64,000 bases of DNA from Begonia masoniana (Eukaryota > Streptophyta > Magnoliopsida > Cucurbitales > Begoniaceae). Location of the stretch: assembly GCA_022432975.1 (NCBI GenBank), contig CM039505.1, forward strand, positions 46,172,544 to 46,236,543, read 5' to 3'. The position numbers and the translations under genes are program-made. This document shows positions 23,806 through 36,000 of the stretch, piece after piece (within the stretch, counting starts at the first letter, position 1; each line of letters begins with the position of its first letter). The notes under the pieces are model-generated. The model saw only the letters and a list, made by a program, of their open reading frames with translations. It was not told the origin of the DNA and did not search any database.

Positions 23806-26322
23806 CTTGTGTATTCGAAGAAGTGGGAAGAGCACCTCTCCCATATACGAATTGTTCTTATTATTTTAACAGCTAATCAATTGTTTGTGAAAGAGACAAA
23901 ATGCAGGTTTGCTGTTACGCAGGTTGATTATCTGGGCCATATAATTTTTTAGCGGGAAGTAACAATTTGTGATGGAAAGTGATGCTAGTGGGATCGGTGT
24001 TGAAGCAGTTCTTTCCCAAATAATAGACCAGTAGCTTATTTTAGCGAAGCATGGAAAGGGTCAGCACTATTGTTGTATACCTATGAGAAAGAGATGTTGG
24101 CTACTGTCAAGCCTATCCAGAAATGGCACAAGCTTGGTGGTTATCAAAGATCCTTGGGTATGATTATAAAATTGAATACAAGTGTGCTTTGAGAATCAGG
24201 CTGCTGAATCCTTGTCTCGTGTGGTGGAATTTCCGTTTCTATATATTTCAATGCCTCGTACAAACTGGTGGACAGAGTTAGAAGAGGAGGTGAAGCAGGA
24301 TCCCTTTTACAAGGATCTTTCTCATACACAGTCACCTAACCAATTGATACAGCGAGATGGGATATGGTTCCAAACGGTAAAGTGTACATGAGTCCAACTT
24401 CAACTTTTAGTTCAACAAATATTTGCAGACTGCCACTCTTGTCCGACTGAAGGACATTTTCGGTTCCATAAAACACTATCCTGCATCAAATCTTGTTTTT
24501 TTGTGGCCTAGCATGAGAAAACAGTGAAAAGATGCAAGGTTGATTGTATGAAACCATCCGGGTTGCTTCAACCATTACATAGTCCCAATCAGCTGTGGTC
24601 AGATGTGTCGATGGACTTTATTGAAGGGCTACCTCCAACAAATGGATATACAGTCATCATGGTAGTGGTGGATCGCTTGACAAAATATGCCCACTTTGTA
24701 GCCTTAAAGCATCCTTTTTAGTGCTGACACTGTGGCTAAGGTATTCATATCTAATCCATGGAGTCCCAACTTCTATTGTAAGTGACAGAGACAAGGTATT
24801 CATCGGTTCCTTTTGGCAAGCGTTGTTTCGATTATAAGAAACTCAACATGAGTTCAAATAGTAAATTGAACCTTGGAGCAATGCTTATGATGTTTTGCAA
24901 GCGACCAGCCTCAAAACATCCTGTTAACAGAGTGAAATACAACCCAAAGTCTGAAGTTTTGATCAAATGGGAAGGAGCTCCAGTAAAAGATTCAACCTGG
25001 GAGAATGAACGAAGGTTTCGCAAGACATAACCAGGACATATTGGAAGAAAAAGGGTCACTCAAAATTCGTCCAATAATTCTTCTCCTCCTCTCTAATTAG
25101 CTAGAAGCTGATAGTCAATCGTCGACACCTTAGAAATTAACCAAGGAACGGTGCATTATCACTAAAGTCGGAGATAAAGAGCCATTTCAAGAAATCCCCA
25201 TAATCCTCTATCAGAAACCCCACATGACTCGAATTTTCACTATGCTGCAACTATTTGTTCTTTCACCCAATCATAATTTTTCGTAAAATAAAAGATATAA
25301 GAAATGATAAACAGATTTAAAAAATACCATAAAGCAGTATCTACAACATAGGAAGAAGCTTGCGATGGAGGTGTGGGGTCCCTCCGTTATGACGAGGACC
25401 CATCTTATTTAATGTAAAATTGACAAAAAATAAAATAAAAAAATTCTAATTTCTTCTTCGGCGGTGCCTCGATTTTAGCAAGATTTCATGGATACGTCTT
25501 TTGTCAGACAAACTTTCCCTATAAATAGGGAAGGCTTTATTGCATCCAGACATCCAACAATTTATGCAAAGAAGAAGGAAATAGGGAAGGTTATTTTAAA
25601 GGGAGAGAAAAGAAAGTCTGTGAGAGAAAAATAAGTGAAGTACTCTTGACTATAATTTTAAGAAGGTTGATTTCTTTTAGTGAATATTTTTTAGAATATT
25701 CGATATCTAGAAAAATATTGTAAATCCTATTTTTCATAGTGAGATCTTTCTAGATTCGGTCTCCGTAGTTTTTTCTCGATTTGAGTTTACTCGTAAAAAT
25801 TTCGATGTTCATTTTGGCCATTATTTTTCTTACTTCTTGGCCGTTATAATTTTATGGTGTGGAAAAAAATTTCTGGTATTTTTCAGATCGCATCTGTTAT
25901 TGTTTCTCGTATCGCTTATTTAGTGGTGTAATTGTACTGTGTAAATAAGTTTTGTCTAGGAGACTGGACTTTAAGTGAGACCGTTTGTGACCCCTCCAGA
26001 CTTTTCTGTGAACTTAATTGGAAAGGTAATTCTGTCTAGAAGATTGTCCAATACAATTTTGTCTGAAAATTATCCTGATCAGTACTCTCTACATATACAG
26101 CGGCGACATTATTATTATTCTCACCAATTTTTTTTATTCCCAACAGGAGAAAAGAGTTGGTGAAAACATAACCGAGCAAATACTTGTGTAGATTGCAGAA
26201 GCCATCACAAATCACCCGAAACAGTGCTAAATCGAACGAAACCAGTTCAAATAAAACTTTCGGTCGAAACTTTGTCTTAATTTCGGAACCAAACTTTGAA
26301 TTCATGGTTCAGTTCCAGTTTA

Positions 26323-26580
26323 GCATTTATGGGATTGAACCCCTTTTTTGTTTTTTCCTAGTTTATGAAAATATTTATTTAGTGATTTTGATTATACATA
26401 TTGATTATAACTCTTTTTTGTTATTAGTCATTAAAGAGGGAAATTAGAAAAACTAAATAATCATTGACCCATTTGGTAGTAACCAAATAACGTAAACCAG
26501 ATTCAGGGATCAAATAGAAAGAAAACAAAATGAGAAGACGTTGACTAAAATTATTATGAGTTACACGAGGAGGATTAGAA
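26323..26580. other. Spacer downstream of the MIF-like gene
   Basis: AT-rich sequence between the end of the duplicated gypsy block and the stop codon of the minus-strand MIF-like gene. The gene's 3' untranslated region and poly-A site should lie here. No clear single polyadenylation signal stands out. Confidence 0.5.
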
Positions 26581-27061
26581 TCATAATTTGGAGGCGTTGC
26601 CTCGACCGGCGGTAGTGTCGTAGACTTTGAGGAAGAAACGGGAGCGAGGAATCGCCAAATTGCTTTGCAGAAGGGTGCCAATGGCCTCAATCAGTTTTCT
26701 CTTCACTGCCGAATCAACGCCGCCCATCGACACTATCTCTGCGTAGGCCGCCGGCTCTTTGTTTCCTTCGAATGATATTCCTACTGACCCTTTCAGAATC
26801 ACCATCACATACTGCCCCAACACCCACAAACCCCAATTCAATAATCATCCACAAATAATTCAAATAAAATGAATTTTTTAAATCTGGGTTTGTTCATATA
26901 AACCTAGAGAGAGAAACTGAGAGAAGAGAGAAGAGAGAAGAAGAGCTTACTTTTTCAGGCTTCCCAATGATCGAAGAGACAGCCTTGGTAGCTTCCGAAA
27001 AGATCGGATCAGCATCCACCCCTTCCAGGCTCACGTTGGTGGAGATATAAAGGCAAGGCAT
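26581..27061 (-). CDS. MDL3: MIF/D-dopachrome-tautomerase-like protein, peroxisomal type
   Basis: Two exons: 27061-26951 (37 codons from ATG) and 26811-26581 (76 codons plus TGA), joined by a 139-bp intron with GTAAGC donor and TTGGGGCAG acceptor. The product is 113 residues, the normal MIF size. It starts MPCLYISTNV, so Pro follows the initiator Met; that Pro is the catalytic base once Met is removed. GKP (residues 33-35) carries the conserved Lys, and VMVILKGSV and RFFLKVYD match the family core. It ends SKL, a type-1 peroxisomal signal, as in Arabidopsis MDL3, hence the symbol by homology. MIF-family proteins are trimeric tautomerases; plant members are thought to have weak tautomerase activity and roles in stress and immunity. 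It looks intact. Confidence 0.88.
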
Positions 27062-27122
27062 CTCTCTCTCTCTCTCTCTCTCTCTCAAAATGAAACGATG
27101 AAGTGGGCACCATTATATAGCC
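27062..27122 (-). promoter_or_regulatory. TATA box and (GA)n leader of the MIF-like gene
   Basis: On the minus strand TATATAAT lies at 27119-27112, about 50 bases before the ATG. The expected start of transcription falls at about 27085, inside or beside a (GA)14-type tract (plus-strand CT, 27061-27088). The 5' leader would thus be very short and almost pure GA repeat, a common plant 5'-UTR feature. Confidence 0.6.
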
Positions 27123-27651
27123 TCAAAAATGCTATCTCCATGGTGGTGGGCGATCTGATAGAGACCCACGCCATGTTTTAGAGCACACCTATAAAGATTG
27201 CTCATTTTCATAGTCAAACGTGACGATAGAGAAAGGTTACAGATTTTAAAAATCCACCAGTATCGGGCACTCGCCCACTTAACAAATCAAAATGTAGTTG
27301 TTATCCTCGTTTTTCAATCATACGTACATGTCTTTGCCACTTAAAAATCTCAGAGTGGGCGTTTCTGCAGGCGACTTCCACTGAGCTGTGTGAACATGGG
27401 TTCTGATATTGTGCTGGTCCGCCAATTTAGCTTGGTGACATTTTTGTTTGTAATCGTGCTGTAAAACTCTTGACTTGGTGGAATTTGGGCTGAAAAATGT
27501 CCATGAGAATACAACACTAATAATCAAAAAAAAAAAGCGAAAAAATAGAGACATGTCCAGATTTGGGTGAAAAAATCCTAGACGAAAAAAATTTACAGTC
27601 AAAGTAGAAATTCTCTACGTCGAAATCAATATACAATTGAGTTTTGCGACT
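27123..27651. other. Upstream intergenic region of the MIF-like gene
   Basis: No coding or repeat structure is recognised. It separates the MIF-like promoter from the Cassandra element. Confidence 0.5.
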
Positions 27652-27878
27652 CAAACTGTGATGACTCGAATGTGCACGTATGAGTACGACTGCGGGGCAA
27701 ACCTTAAGTTGCGGGGCAAACCTCGGGACCTAAGCCGAGTGTAGGCGAATCCCGGACTCGAGTATAGGCGAATCCCGGATCGTAAAGAGGGGGTCGTCAC
27801 AATCCCACATCGCTTGGGGAAGTATGTGGAAATGAAACATATGTAAAGAGACCCTCCCAACATAGCAAGACACGTTTT

Positions 27879-27985
27879 GGAGCACGATTGGCAACGGATC
27901 CCATAAGAACTCCGAAGTTAAGCGTGCTTCGGCGAGAGCAATTCCAGGTTGGGTGACCTTCCGGGAAGTTCTCGCCAAACAAAGC
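27879..27985 (+). other. 5S rRNA-derived region, Cassandra left LTR
   Basis: GGATCCCATAAGAACTCCG, AGTTAAGCGTGCTTCGGCGAG (box A region, from 27916) and GGTTGGGTGACC (box C region, about 27948) follow the plant 5S order and spacing. The 5' quarter has drifted most. In this family the boxes can drive RNA polymerase III. It is not a working 5S gene. Confidence 0.85.
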
Positions 27986-28344
27986 CGTGAGGGGAGGATA
28001 TTGGGCTGCGGTCCAATCCCCAGAGCGGACAATATCTTGCTGGGAAAAGGGGTCGTTATAAATGATATCAGAGCCTGTACCCAACTGGAAATGTGGCCAA
28101 CGAGGACGTTGGGCCCCCGAGGGGGGGTGATTGTGATGACCCGAATGTGCACGTATGAGTACGACTGCGGGGCAAACCTTAAGTTGCGGGGAAAACCTCG
28201 GGATCTAAGCCGAGTGTAGGCGAATCCCGGACTCGAGTATAGGCGAATTCCGGGTCGTCACAATCCCACATCGCTTGGGGAAGTATGTGGAAATGAAACA
28301 TATGTAAAGAGACCCTCCCAACATAGCAAGACGCGTTTTGGAGC

Positions 28345-28451
28345 ACGATTGGCAACGGATCCCATAAGAACTCCGAAGTTAAGCGTGCTTCGGCGAGAGC
28401 AATTCCAGGTTGGGTGACCTTCCGAGAAGTTCTCGCCAAACAAAGCCGTGA
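28345..28451 (+). other. 5S rRNA-derived region, Cassandra right LTR
   Basis: This is the same 5S-like segment as in the left LTR, nearly identical, with box A (about 28376) and box C (about 28409) motifs preserved. Confidence 0.85.
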
Positions 28452-28526
28452 GGGGAGGATATTGGGCTGCGGCCCAATCCCCAGAGCGGACAATATCTTG
28501 CTGGGAAAAGGGGTCGTTACACAAAC

Positions 28527-29551
28527 ATCGATATATAGAGAAAACAGAAAACTCTAATCTTGATATACAGATCTGACCGGAACAATTAGAATCCAGATCA
28601 CACCAAACTCAAATATTATTATTATAACTTTGAACACAAAACCAATATATATATGTGTGAGATTTCATGAATTCGTTCAATTTAATTCTACGTGTAATAA
28701 TACATTGAGATCTGCAATGCATCTTGTTGTCTAAAAAACTGGAATCATTGCATTTTAACCATCTCTCTCTTTACATAATTTCATTAAAAAAAAAAATTCA
28801 TAGGGTGGATCTTTAGTCCCGACAAGAAGAAAATTCAGGTCGGCAAACTTTACTAGTTGCCTTTCAAAGTATGCTAAATTTGGTGGTTGATCGTGCTCAC
28901 TACTATCTCCATGCCCATCAATTTTGCCTTACATAGTTCATGATTAAGCCGCAATTCACTGCGCATCCCACAATTCCTGTTTTGCTTTATTTTTATGTAG
29001 TTGAATTCCACGCAAGTTTTTGACTTTTGCTTTTGTGGGATGTTACCTTTTTGCTTAAATCCTTCCACCGTGCGGCGTGCACGAGGTCAAAATTGTTGAA
29101 AATAATTTATTATATTCATGAATTTATAAATACAGACAATATTAGTTATAACTAATATTATAACTATATATATATATATATATTGTTAATGTTACATAAT
29201 GGTTCTCAATCTCGAGAAAGTAGTGAGTCGAGACTAGGGTTGTTTCATAATGTTTCCTTAAAGATATTCATGAACCCATTTAGAACAAGTTACATCCTCA
29301 AGTAGTTAATATGAACTCCATGTTCATTCATCGTAGTATTTGCTATAATGCATTTGAATAAAATTTAATGACCTTCTCACCCCAGGAAGTTCTGTAAACC
29401 TTGGAGAAGTAGCCAAATTTAATAGATGTGATTCTACTTGTTGGAAACATTAAATAATAAATGTTTTGACTTCCTAGTTAGTAACATAATTATGTTGTGT
29501 ACATAGTAGATAAAACATTACCAAAAACAAAATAGAAAACAACAAATGTAA
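28527..29551. other. Intergenic, AT-rich
   Basis: There is no supported gene. It includes a (TA)n tract at about 29163-29183 and several A/T runs. Confidence 0.6.
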
Positions 29552-29560
29552 CGTGGAAAT

Positions 29561-29880
29561 GGGTAAATGTCAAAAAATATCCTAAAATAAGGGATTTTTA
29601 CTAATTGACACTTTAAACTTTTAATTTTGCTAACTAACATCTCAAAGTTTGAGGTGTTAGCAATGAACATTTTCTTTTATGAGTCCGTTAATTTGTATAT
29701 GTGATGAAAAAAGAAAAGAATAATGTCTTTGTCCCTCGAGAGAGAACCGAGAACTGGAAAATTCTTTGTGCCCTAGACTAACAATGACAAAGATGAAAAC
29801 AAAGACCATGTCGTGTTCGACTTGACTTCCTATTCTTCGCTCAGTTAAGGTGTATTTTCTTGATTCATTCACTTTGTTGT
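29561..29880 (+). repeat. Left terminal inverted repeat of the MULE-like element
   Basis: Inverted counterpart of 49393-49246 plus 42270-42080. Diagnostic shared stretches are AAGGGATTTTTACTAATT/AAGGGAATTTCTTAAATT, GAGGTGTTAGCAATGAAC and, further in, the AATGACAAA...AACAAAGAC run at about 29785-29805. Confidence 0.6.
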
Positions 29881-31200
29881 AATTGGTTTTTGTTGCTCGG
29901 CTCGGCATACCAAAGACGATCAGCAAGTTAGAAATATTATGTTTCCATTTAATTTCTTTTGAAGAAACCAATTTCTAGTATCGACGTGCTCGTTTTAAAA
30001 CAATCCAGATGCAAAGCTTGATTGCATAGTTTCTGAGTTTGTTGTTTTAAAGATACAAGTATCTCCCCATCAACCACACGTAATTTCTGTGATTGCTTCA
30101 TTTAAAAGGGATACAAATAGGTGATCATATTTTATGCAACATTTATAGTATTATTCAATTATGTGTTGGTGATTGTTGTCTGTCTCTTAAAATGGATTTT
30201 TTTTTTTTTTTTTTTTGCAATATTGAGAATCTATGTCATGTGAAGTTCAAAATCGTAAGACAGTTTAATAATCCATAATTTGTTTGTGGTAGTTTGTGAA
30301 ATTGAAATATTGTTATTTGAAGTTTATATTTATTTTTGTGTGAAGTTGAAATCGACAATTTATTGAATTCATTTTTATATAAATAATTCTCTAAAATTTG
30401 TTTTAGAGAGGTGTTTTGAAGGAACTTTCGTGAGACAATGGACAATGCAATATCCTCGTGGACAACAAAAAATAGTTGATATTGTAATGTCGATCAAATG
30501 TCAATATTTGAAATTCAAGATATATATTAGTGAGTGGAAACGCTGTAATATTACAGTCTAGATAACCAAAGATATGTCAAGGTTTATGTAGAGCCAAAAT
30601 ATGAATACATTTGCTATAGATGGTAAATGAAGCTGAGAGAATGAACTTGTTAAGTGTCATGTTAATTGTGAGAAGCTGGAACGTGTTAATAGTGTTGGAG
30701 ATTTAATGTAAACATTGGTTTTGTGATTTGTGTACTCTTTGTTACTATTGATGTAAACATTTGTTTTGTGGTTGTCCTTTTTTTTTTACCTGTAGTGTTC
30801 GTCATGTTTTTAGAATGTTAGTGATGTTTGATGATACATTTTGTTTGAGTTACTATCATAGTACATATATTCACATTTTTAGTGCCAACGTTCATACACA
30901 AATTAAGAATAAAATGTGTTGAACACGTGCATTTCAAAAAGATCTTTGTTATTACTGTAACGCCCCGAGTTATCAGAACCCGGTTCGTTACCCAAAAGCC
31001 CGTACATGACTAAAATTTCTACCATATATTTTTAAAACTTGCAGCGGAAATCATTTGAAATATTAAGAAATAATCGGTCAAAAGAAATAGAAGTTTGAAC
31101 CGTGAAAACACTTTAAAAGTTGCAGAAGTCAAACGCACCTGCCGATGAGTAAAGTCAACGGAAGAAGCAGAAAACAGGAAAAATAGAAGACTCCTGCCGA

Positions 31201-31440
31201 TGACGTCACCCGAATGAAAAACCAAAGACATCTCTCGGTAGACTGTATCTGCCGATGCCTAAACGACAATTCACTTCCTACATCTTCCGATGACGTCAGC
31301 ACACATCTGCCGATGAGTTTACTGAGGCATCAACCGATGGACTTAAACCTACATCTACCGATGACGTCAGCACGCATCTGCCGATGAGTTTACTGAGACA
31401 TCAACCGATAGACTTATACCTACATCTACCGATGACGTCA
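31201..31440. repeat. Tandem repeats bearing TGACGTCA palindromes
   Basis: Perfect TGACGTCA palindromes occur at 31201, 31291, 31362 and 31433; the last three are exactly 71 bp apart in units of the form CATCT-CCGATGACGTCAGCAC-GCATCTGCCGATGAGTT. TGACGTCA is the classic plant bZIP/TGA-factor core. The right LTR repeats the pattern at 37939, 38029, 38100 and 38171. A regulatory role is inference. Confidence 0.85.
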
Positions 31441-32086
31441 GCACGCATCTGCCGATGAGTTTAGTGAGACATCAACTGATAGACTTATACCTACATCATC
31501 TGATGACTTTTCTGAAGACATCTTCCGATAGACAACATAACTCATCATTTACCGATAGACATCATCTACCGGTAGAAAACTGAGTACATTTCAACGACTC
31601 TTCACAAAACACACACAACACTGATTATAGAAAGGAATTTGCTTACTTTTCCAAGACCATTCAGAAACAGCTCAACCCACTACATTAATCAAATCCAGTA
31701 AAAATAACATTTAAAACACAACAGATCATCGTTATCAGAAAAATCTCAAAACGTGTTTAAAATACTGAAACCACTACTGCTATGGAAACTTAGCATTTCT
31801 AAGTTTTAATCACTGTCAACTAAACCTTCTCACCAAAAAGACATCAGTTAAATCGCCTCATCAGTTCACCAGGTTCGTGGCATGAGTGTGCTCCCCCAAC
31901 CAGTCTATCCCTCAATGAACTCAGAAGAATCACCTGCTGTCACTTCTTCACCTACATCACAAACTCATCTATTAACCTAATGCTAAGTAAGCAAAGCAAT
32001 GATGAAAAGAAAAGAATGAAATGCTGGAACATAAATTCCTAGACGTGCAATTTCTACTTTCTCCTCTCAGTTGTTCATGCGTTGTT

Positions 32087-32310
32087 TCTGTTCAGATCCC
32101 CCTGTGAAATTGGGAGTTGGATCAACTCTCCCAAAGTATAAATATCCACTGTCTCATTAAGGGTTGGATTAGCTCCCTTACAGTAAAGCTGATTCACTGT
32201 TCAGATCCCCCTGTGAAATTGGAAGTTGGATCAACTCTCCCAAAGTATAAATATTCACTGTCTCATTAAGGGTTGGATTAGCTCCCTTAACAGTAAAGCT
32301 GATTCACTGT
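32087..32310. repeat. Two-unit 110-bp tandem repeat in LTR
   Basis: Units at about 32087-32196 and 32197-32310 each hold GATCCCCCTGTGAAATTGG, the hairpin GAGTTG-GAT-CAACTC and AAGTATAAATAT. The same pair appears in the right LTR (38826-39050) and in the diverged LTR at 63718-63900. Confidence 0.85.
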
Positions 32311-33052
32311 TTCAATATGTTCATTCCTTACCATGCCAACATGCATTCAAATTCATTTTCGTACACTTTTGATACATGATGCATAACACACACACAGACA
32401 CATCCAAGTAAACACAACCCTAACGTTTTGTGATGTAGGCCCGAAGGCAAACAAACAAACTTTACTTACATGGCTCCTCTGGAAATGCACGGTTTCAATC
32501 TACTTCAGAAGTCTGCTCACCTAGGTCATAGAAAGGATGTCAATTAGATTTCTACTAAACCTCATTCTAATCTGTTCAGGAAATCAAGGGAAACTAGCTT
32601 GGAAGCTTAGTTCATTGTGCATTTCCGATTCAACACTACACCCGAGCTCGACTCTCACACAGTATTCCTTGAAACTTCACACATTGTACTCCCTCAGCTA
32701 TCTAGTTGTTAAGATCACAGACAAACTAAGAGAGCTTACCTAGGTTGAAGGAGAATCGAGCGAGAGAATCGCCAAGAGAGCTCTACTGCTCGCTGAGAAC
32801 CCGAAAAGGAAAAATGTGAAATGGTGGCAGCTACAGTTCATTAAACCCAATCTCTCTTTCTTTAAATACGTTATCCACTTTTAAATTGCCCATTTACATA
32901 AATGCCCTTGCTTAGTCACCCGTTAACCTAGCCAATAACTCTCTCTCAATTCTACCATGAAATTGCACATCATTAATTTACAAGTTAAATTCGGTTTAAT
33001 TGAAACCGGGTGCTACAATCTACCCTCCTTAAAAGAATTTTGTCCTCAAAAT

Positions 33053-36000
33053 TCAGTACCTGAATAGTTCTGGATGTTGGTCCATCATGTCTTGCTGGCG
33101 CTCCCAAGTTGTCTCCTCTATGTTCTGATTGTGCCATAAGACTTTCACTAATGGAACTTCCTTGTTGCGCAATACCTTCACTGCATAGTCCAAGATCCTT
33201 ACAGGTTTTTCCTCATATGCAAGAGTAGGAAGAACTTCAATGTCCTGCTGTTCCACAATCTGATATGGATCTCTTACACACTTCTTTAACATAGAAACAT
33301 GGAACACATTGTGGATTCCTTCCATAGAAGCCGGTAACTACAACATGTAGGCTGCACTTCCAACCCTTTTCAAAATTAAGAATGGTCCAATAAAACTGGG
33401 ATTCAACTTTCCTCTCTTCCCGAATCTCACAACTCCTTTGAATGGTGACACCTTAAGAAAAACTTCATCACCTACTTCAAACTCTAATTCTCTTCGTCTT
33501 TTATCAGCATAACTCTTCTGGCAGCTTTGAGCTGTCAGAATTCTCTGTCGGACGAGGGCAACCTTCTCCACAGTCTGCTGCACAATGTCAAGACCAAGCA
33601 ACTGTGTTTCACCAACTTCATCCCAGTACAAAGGAGATCTGCATTTTCGTCCATATAATGCTTCGTATGGAGCCATGCCTATTGTTGCTTGAAAACTGTT
33701 ATTGTAAGAAAACTCAACTAATGGTAAATATTTACCCCAAGATCCTTGAAAATCCAGTATGCATGCTCGGAGCATATCTTCTAAGGTCTGAATGGTTCTC
33801 TCGGATTGTCCATCTGTTTGAGGGTGGAAAGCTATGCTAAAATTAAGCTGTGTTCTCATAGCCTTGTGCAAACTTTTCCAAAACTTAGACGTAAATCTGG
33901 AGTCTCGGTCTGAAACTATGGTGCTTGGAACTCCATGCAATCTGACAATCTCTTGCATGTACAATTCAGCAAGCTGATCCATTGAGTAAGTTATCTTAAT
34001 TGGCAGAAAATGAGCAGATTTGGTTAGACGGTCAACTATAACCCAAATTGCATCATGCCCCTTTGTTGTTCTAGGTAATCCAACAACAAAATCCATTGTT
34101 ATCTGTTCCCATTTCCATTCAGGAACTGGTAAGGGTTGCAATGTTCCTGAGGGTCTCTGATGCTCGGCCTTAATCCGTTGACAACACAAACACGATTCAA
34201 CGTATTCTGCCACACTCCGTTTCATACTAGGCCACCAGTAGTGTTACTTAAGGTCTCTGTACATCTTTGTACTTCCAGGGTGAACAGAGAACTTGGAAGA
34301 GTGTGCTTCCAAAAGAATCTCGTCACGGAGTTCCTTAATGGCTGAAACAAACCACCTATTTCTAAACTTGAGGATCCCATTGGCAGAATAGTTGAAATTT
34401 GATTGGTCCGTAGAATTCTTGCTTAACTTGTACTTGTTACACTCATCATCATTCGTCTGAGCGTCCTTTATTTTCTCTAAAATGGTAGGCTTTAAGGTTA
34501 TGGCTGATAGTATAGCTGATACACTGGTTACTGCTTCCAAGTTAAATTTTTGGAATTCAGACTCTAAAGTTAATGGTATACAGAAAATCATGGTTGAAGT
34601 TGGTGTCGTTACTCTACTCAAAGCATCAGCCACGACATTTGCCTTGCCGGGATGATATTTAATCTCGAAATCATAGTCTTTTACAAATTCCAACCATCGA
34701 CGTTGTCTCATGTTTAGTTCCTTCTGTGTGAAGATATACTTCAGGCTCTTATGATCTGAAAATATCTCACAAGATTGTCCATACAAGTAATGCCTCCAAA
34801 TCTTAAGTGCAAATACTACAGCAGCTAATTCTAAATCATGGGTAGGGTAATTCTTCTCATGAGTTTTCAACTGTCTAGAGGCATAGGCTATGACCTTACC
34901 ATCTTGCATTAACACACATCCAAGACCAATCTTGGAAGCATCACAGTAAATACTAAATTTACCATCCTCAGTTGGAAGGGTTAAAATTGGAGCATTGGTT
35001 AGTTTCTGTTTCAAGGTCATGAAACTATGTTCACATTCATCAGTCCATATATACTTCACATTTTTCCTGGTTAACTTAGTAAGGGGTGTAGCAATCTTTG
35101 AAAATCCTTCAATGAACTTTCTGTAATACCCCGCTAGTCCAAGAAAACTTCGAATATCAGTAGCACTCTTCGGTTGGGGTCACTCCCTAACTGCTTGAAC
35201 CTTGGCTGGATCAACAGATATCCCATCTCCAGAGATCACATGACCAAGAAAGTGAACTCTGTCCAACCAAAACTCACACTTAGAAAATTTGGCATAGAGT
35301 TGGTGTTGCCTCAGTAATCCTAACACCAAGCTCAAGTGCCCTGCATGCTCATCCTTGGTGCTAGAGTAGATTAGAATATCGTCTATGAATACTATGACAA
35401 ACTTGTCCAAATACTCGTGAAACACCCTATTCATGAGATCCATGAAGGCTGCTGGTGCATTTGTCAGACCAAAAGACATAACTAAAAACTCATAATGTCC
35501 ATACCTTGTGCGAAAGGCAGTCTTTGGGATATCTTCAGATTTTACCTTCAGTTGGTAATAACCGGATCTAAGGTCGATCTTAGAGAAAACTCTTGCACCC
35601 TTAAGCTGGTCAAATAAGTCATCAATTCTTGGCAAAGGGTACTTGTTCTTGACAGTTAGCTTATTCAATTCTCTATAATCAATGCACATACGCATAGATC
35701 CATCTTTCTTTTTAACAAAAAGGACCGGTGCACCCCACGGTGAAAAGCTAGGGCGTATGAACCCCTTCTCCAACAAATCCTCTAACTGTTTCTTTAATTC
35801 CTTAAGTTCAGTTGGTGCTAGTCTATATGGATTCTTAGACACAGGCTCGGCTCCGGGGTAAACATCCACGACAAATTCAATTTCCCTATCTGGTGGCAAA
35901 CCAGGAAGGTCATCTAGGAATACTTCTGGAAAATCTTGGACAACTAAAATATTTTTGGGGCTTGATTTTCCTACTGTTTGTGTGTCTAAAGCACTGGCCA

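Larger units (their letters stand above)
18363..26322 (+). mobile_element. Decayed Ty3/gypsy block, copy B (interrupted by copia)
   Basis: Paralogue of the block at 319-11708. It has the uninterrupted pre-RT/RT join (18700-18780), RT motifs [21 protein letters not shown] (about 18925-18985) and LVLFDDILV, then after the copia insertion the rest of RT (23811-23950), integrase pieces ([47 protein letters not shown] at about 24530-24720) and a chromodomain-like segment (VLIKWEGAPVKDSTWENERRF, about 24957-25020). The integrase core between the second catalytic Asp and the chromodomain is mostly deleted, as in copy A. Copy B lacks A's tandem duplication and LTR fragment. Confidence 0.75.
27657..28521 (+). 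mobile_element. Cassandra-type TRIM retrotransposon with 5S rRNA sequence in LTRs
   Basis: Two LTRs (27657-28060, 404 bp; 28132-28521, 390 bp) enclose a 71-bp interior and are flanked by the TSD CAAAC (27652-27656 and 28522-28526). The interior opens with a tRNA-Met-like PBS (TGATATCAGAGCC, one mismatch) and ends in a purine-rich tract (CCCGAGGGGGGGTGAT). Each LTR holds a 5S-rRNA-like stretch. This is the defining layout of Cassandra, a non-autonomous family that codes for nothing. The 14-bp LTR length difference is an insertion at about 27779-27793 in the left LTR. Confidence 0.95.
30956..33017 (-). repeat. 3' LTR (sense) of the chromovirus
   Basis: It starts TGTAACGCCCCGAG and ends GGTGCTACA. 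It contains a 71-bp tandem repeat with TGACGTCA sites (31201-31440), a 110-bp tandem repeat (32087-32310), and on the sense strand a TATTTAAA box at 32878-32871 followed by a CCTAG-GTAAG splice-donor-like site near 32740. Confidence 0.97.

Noticed and set aside
27879..28451. Two 5S rRNA genes
   Set aside because: The 5' part is too diverged, and both copies lie inside TRIM LTRs with PBS, polypurine tract and TSD. They are Cassandra 5S-derived sequence.
31201..31440. CRISPR-like spaced repeats
   Set aside because: The regular spacing comes from a 71-bp tandem repeat in a eukaryotic LTR. The intervening sequence is itself repeated, not unique spacers.
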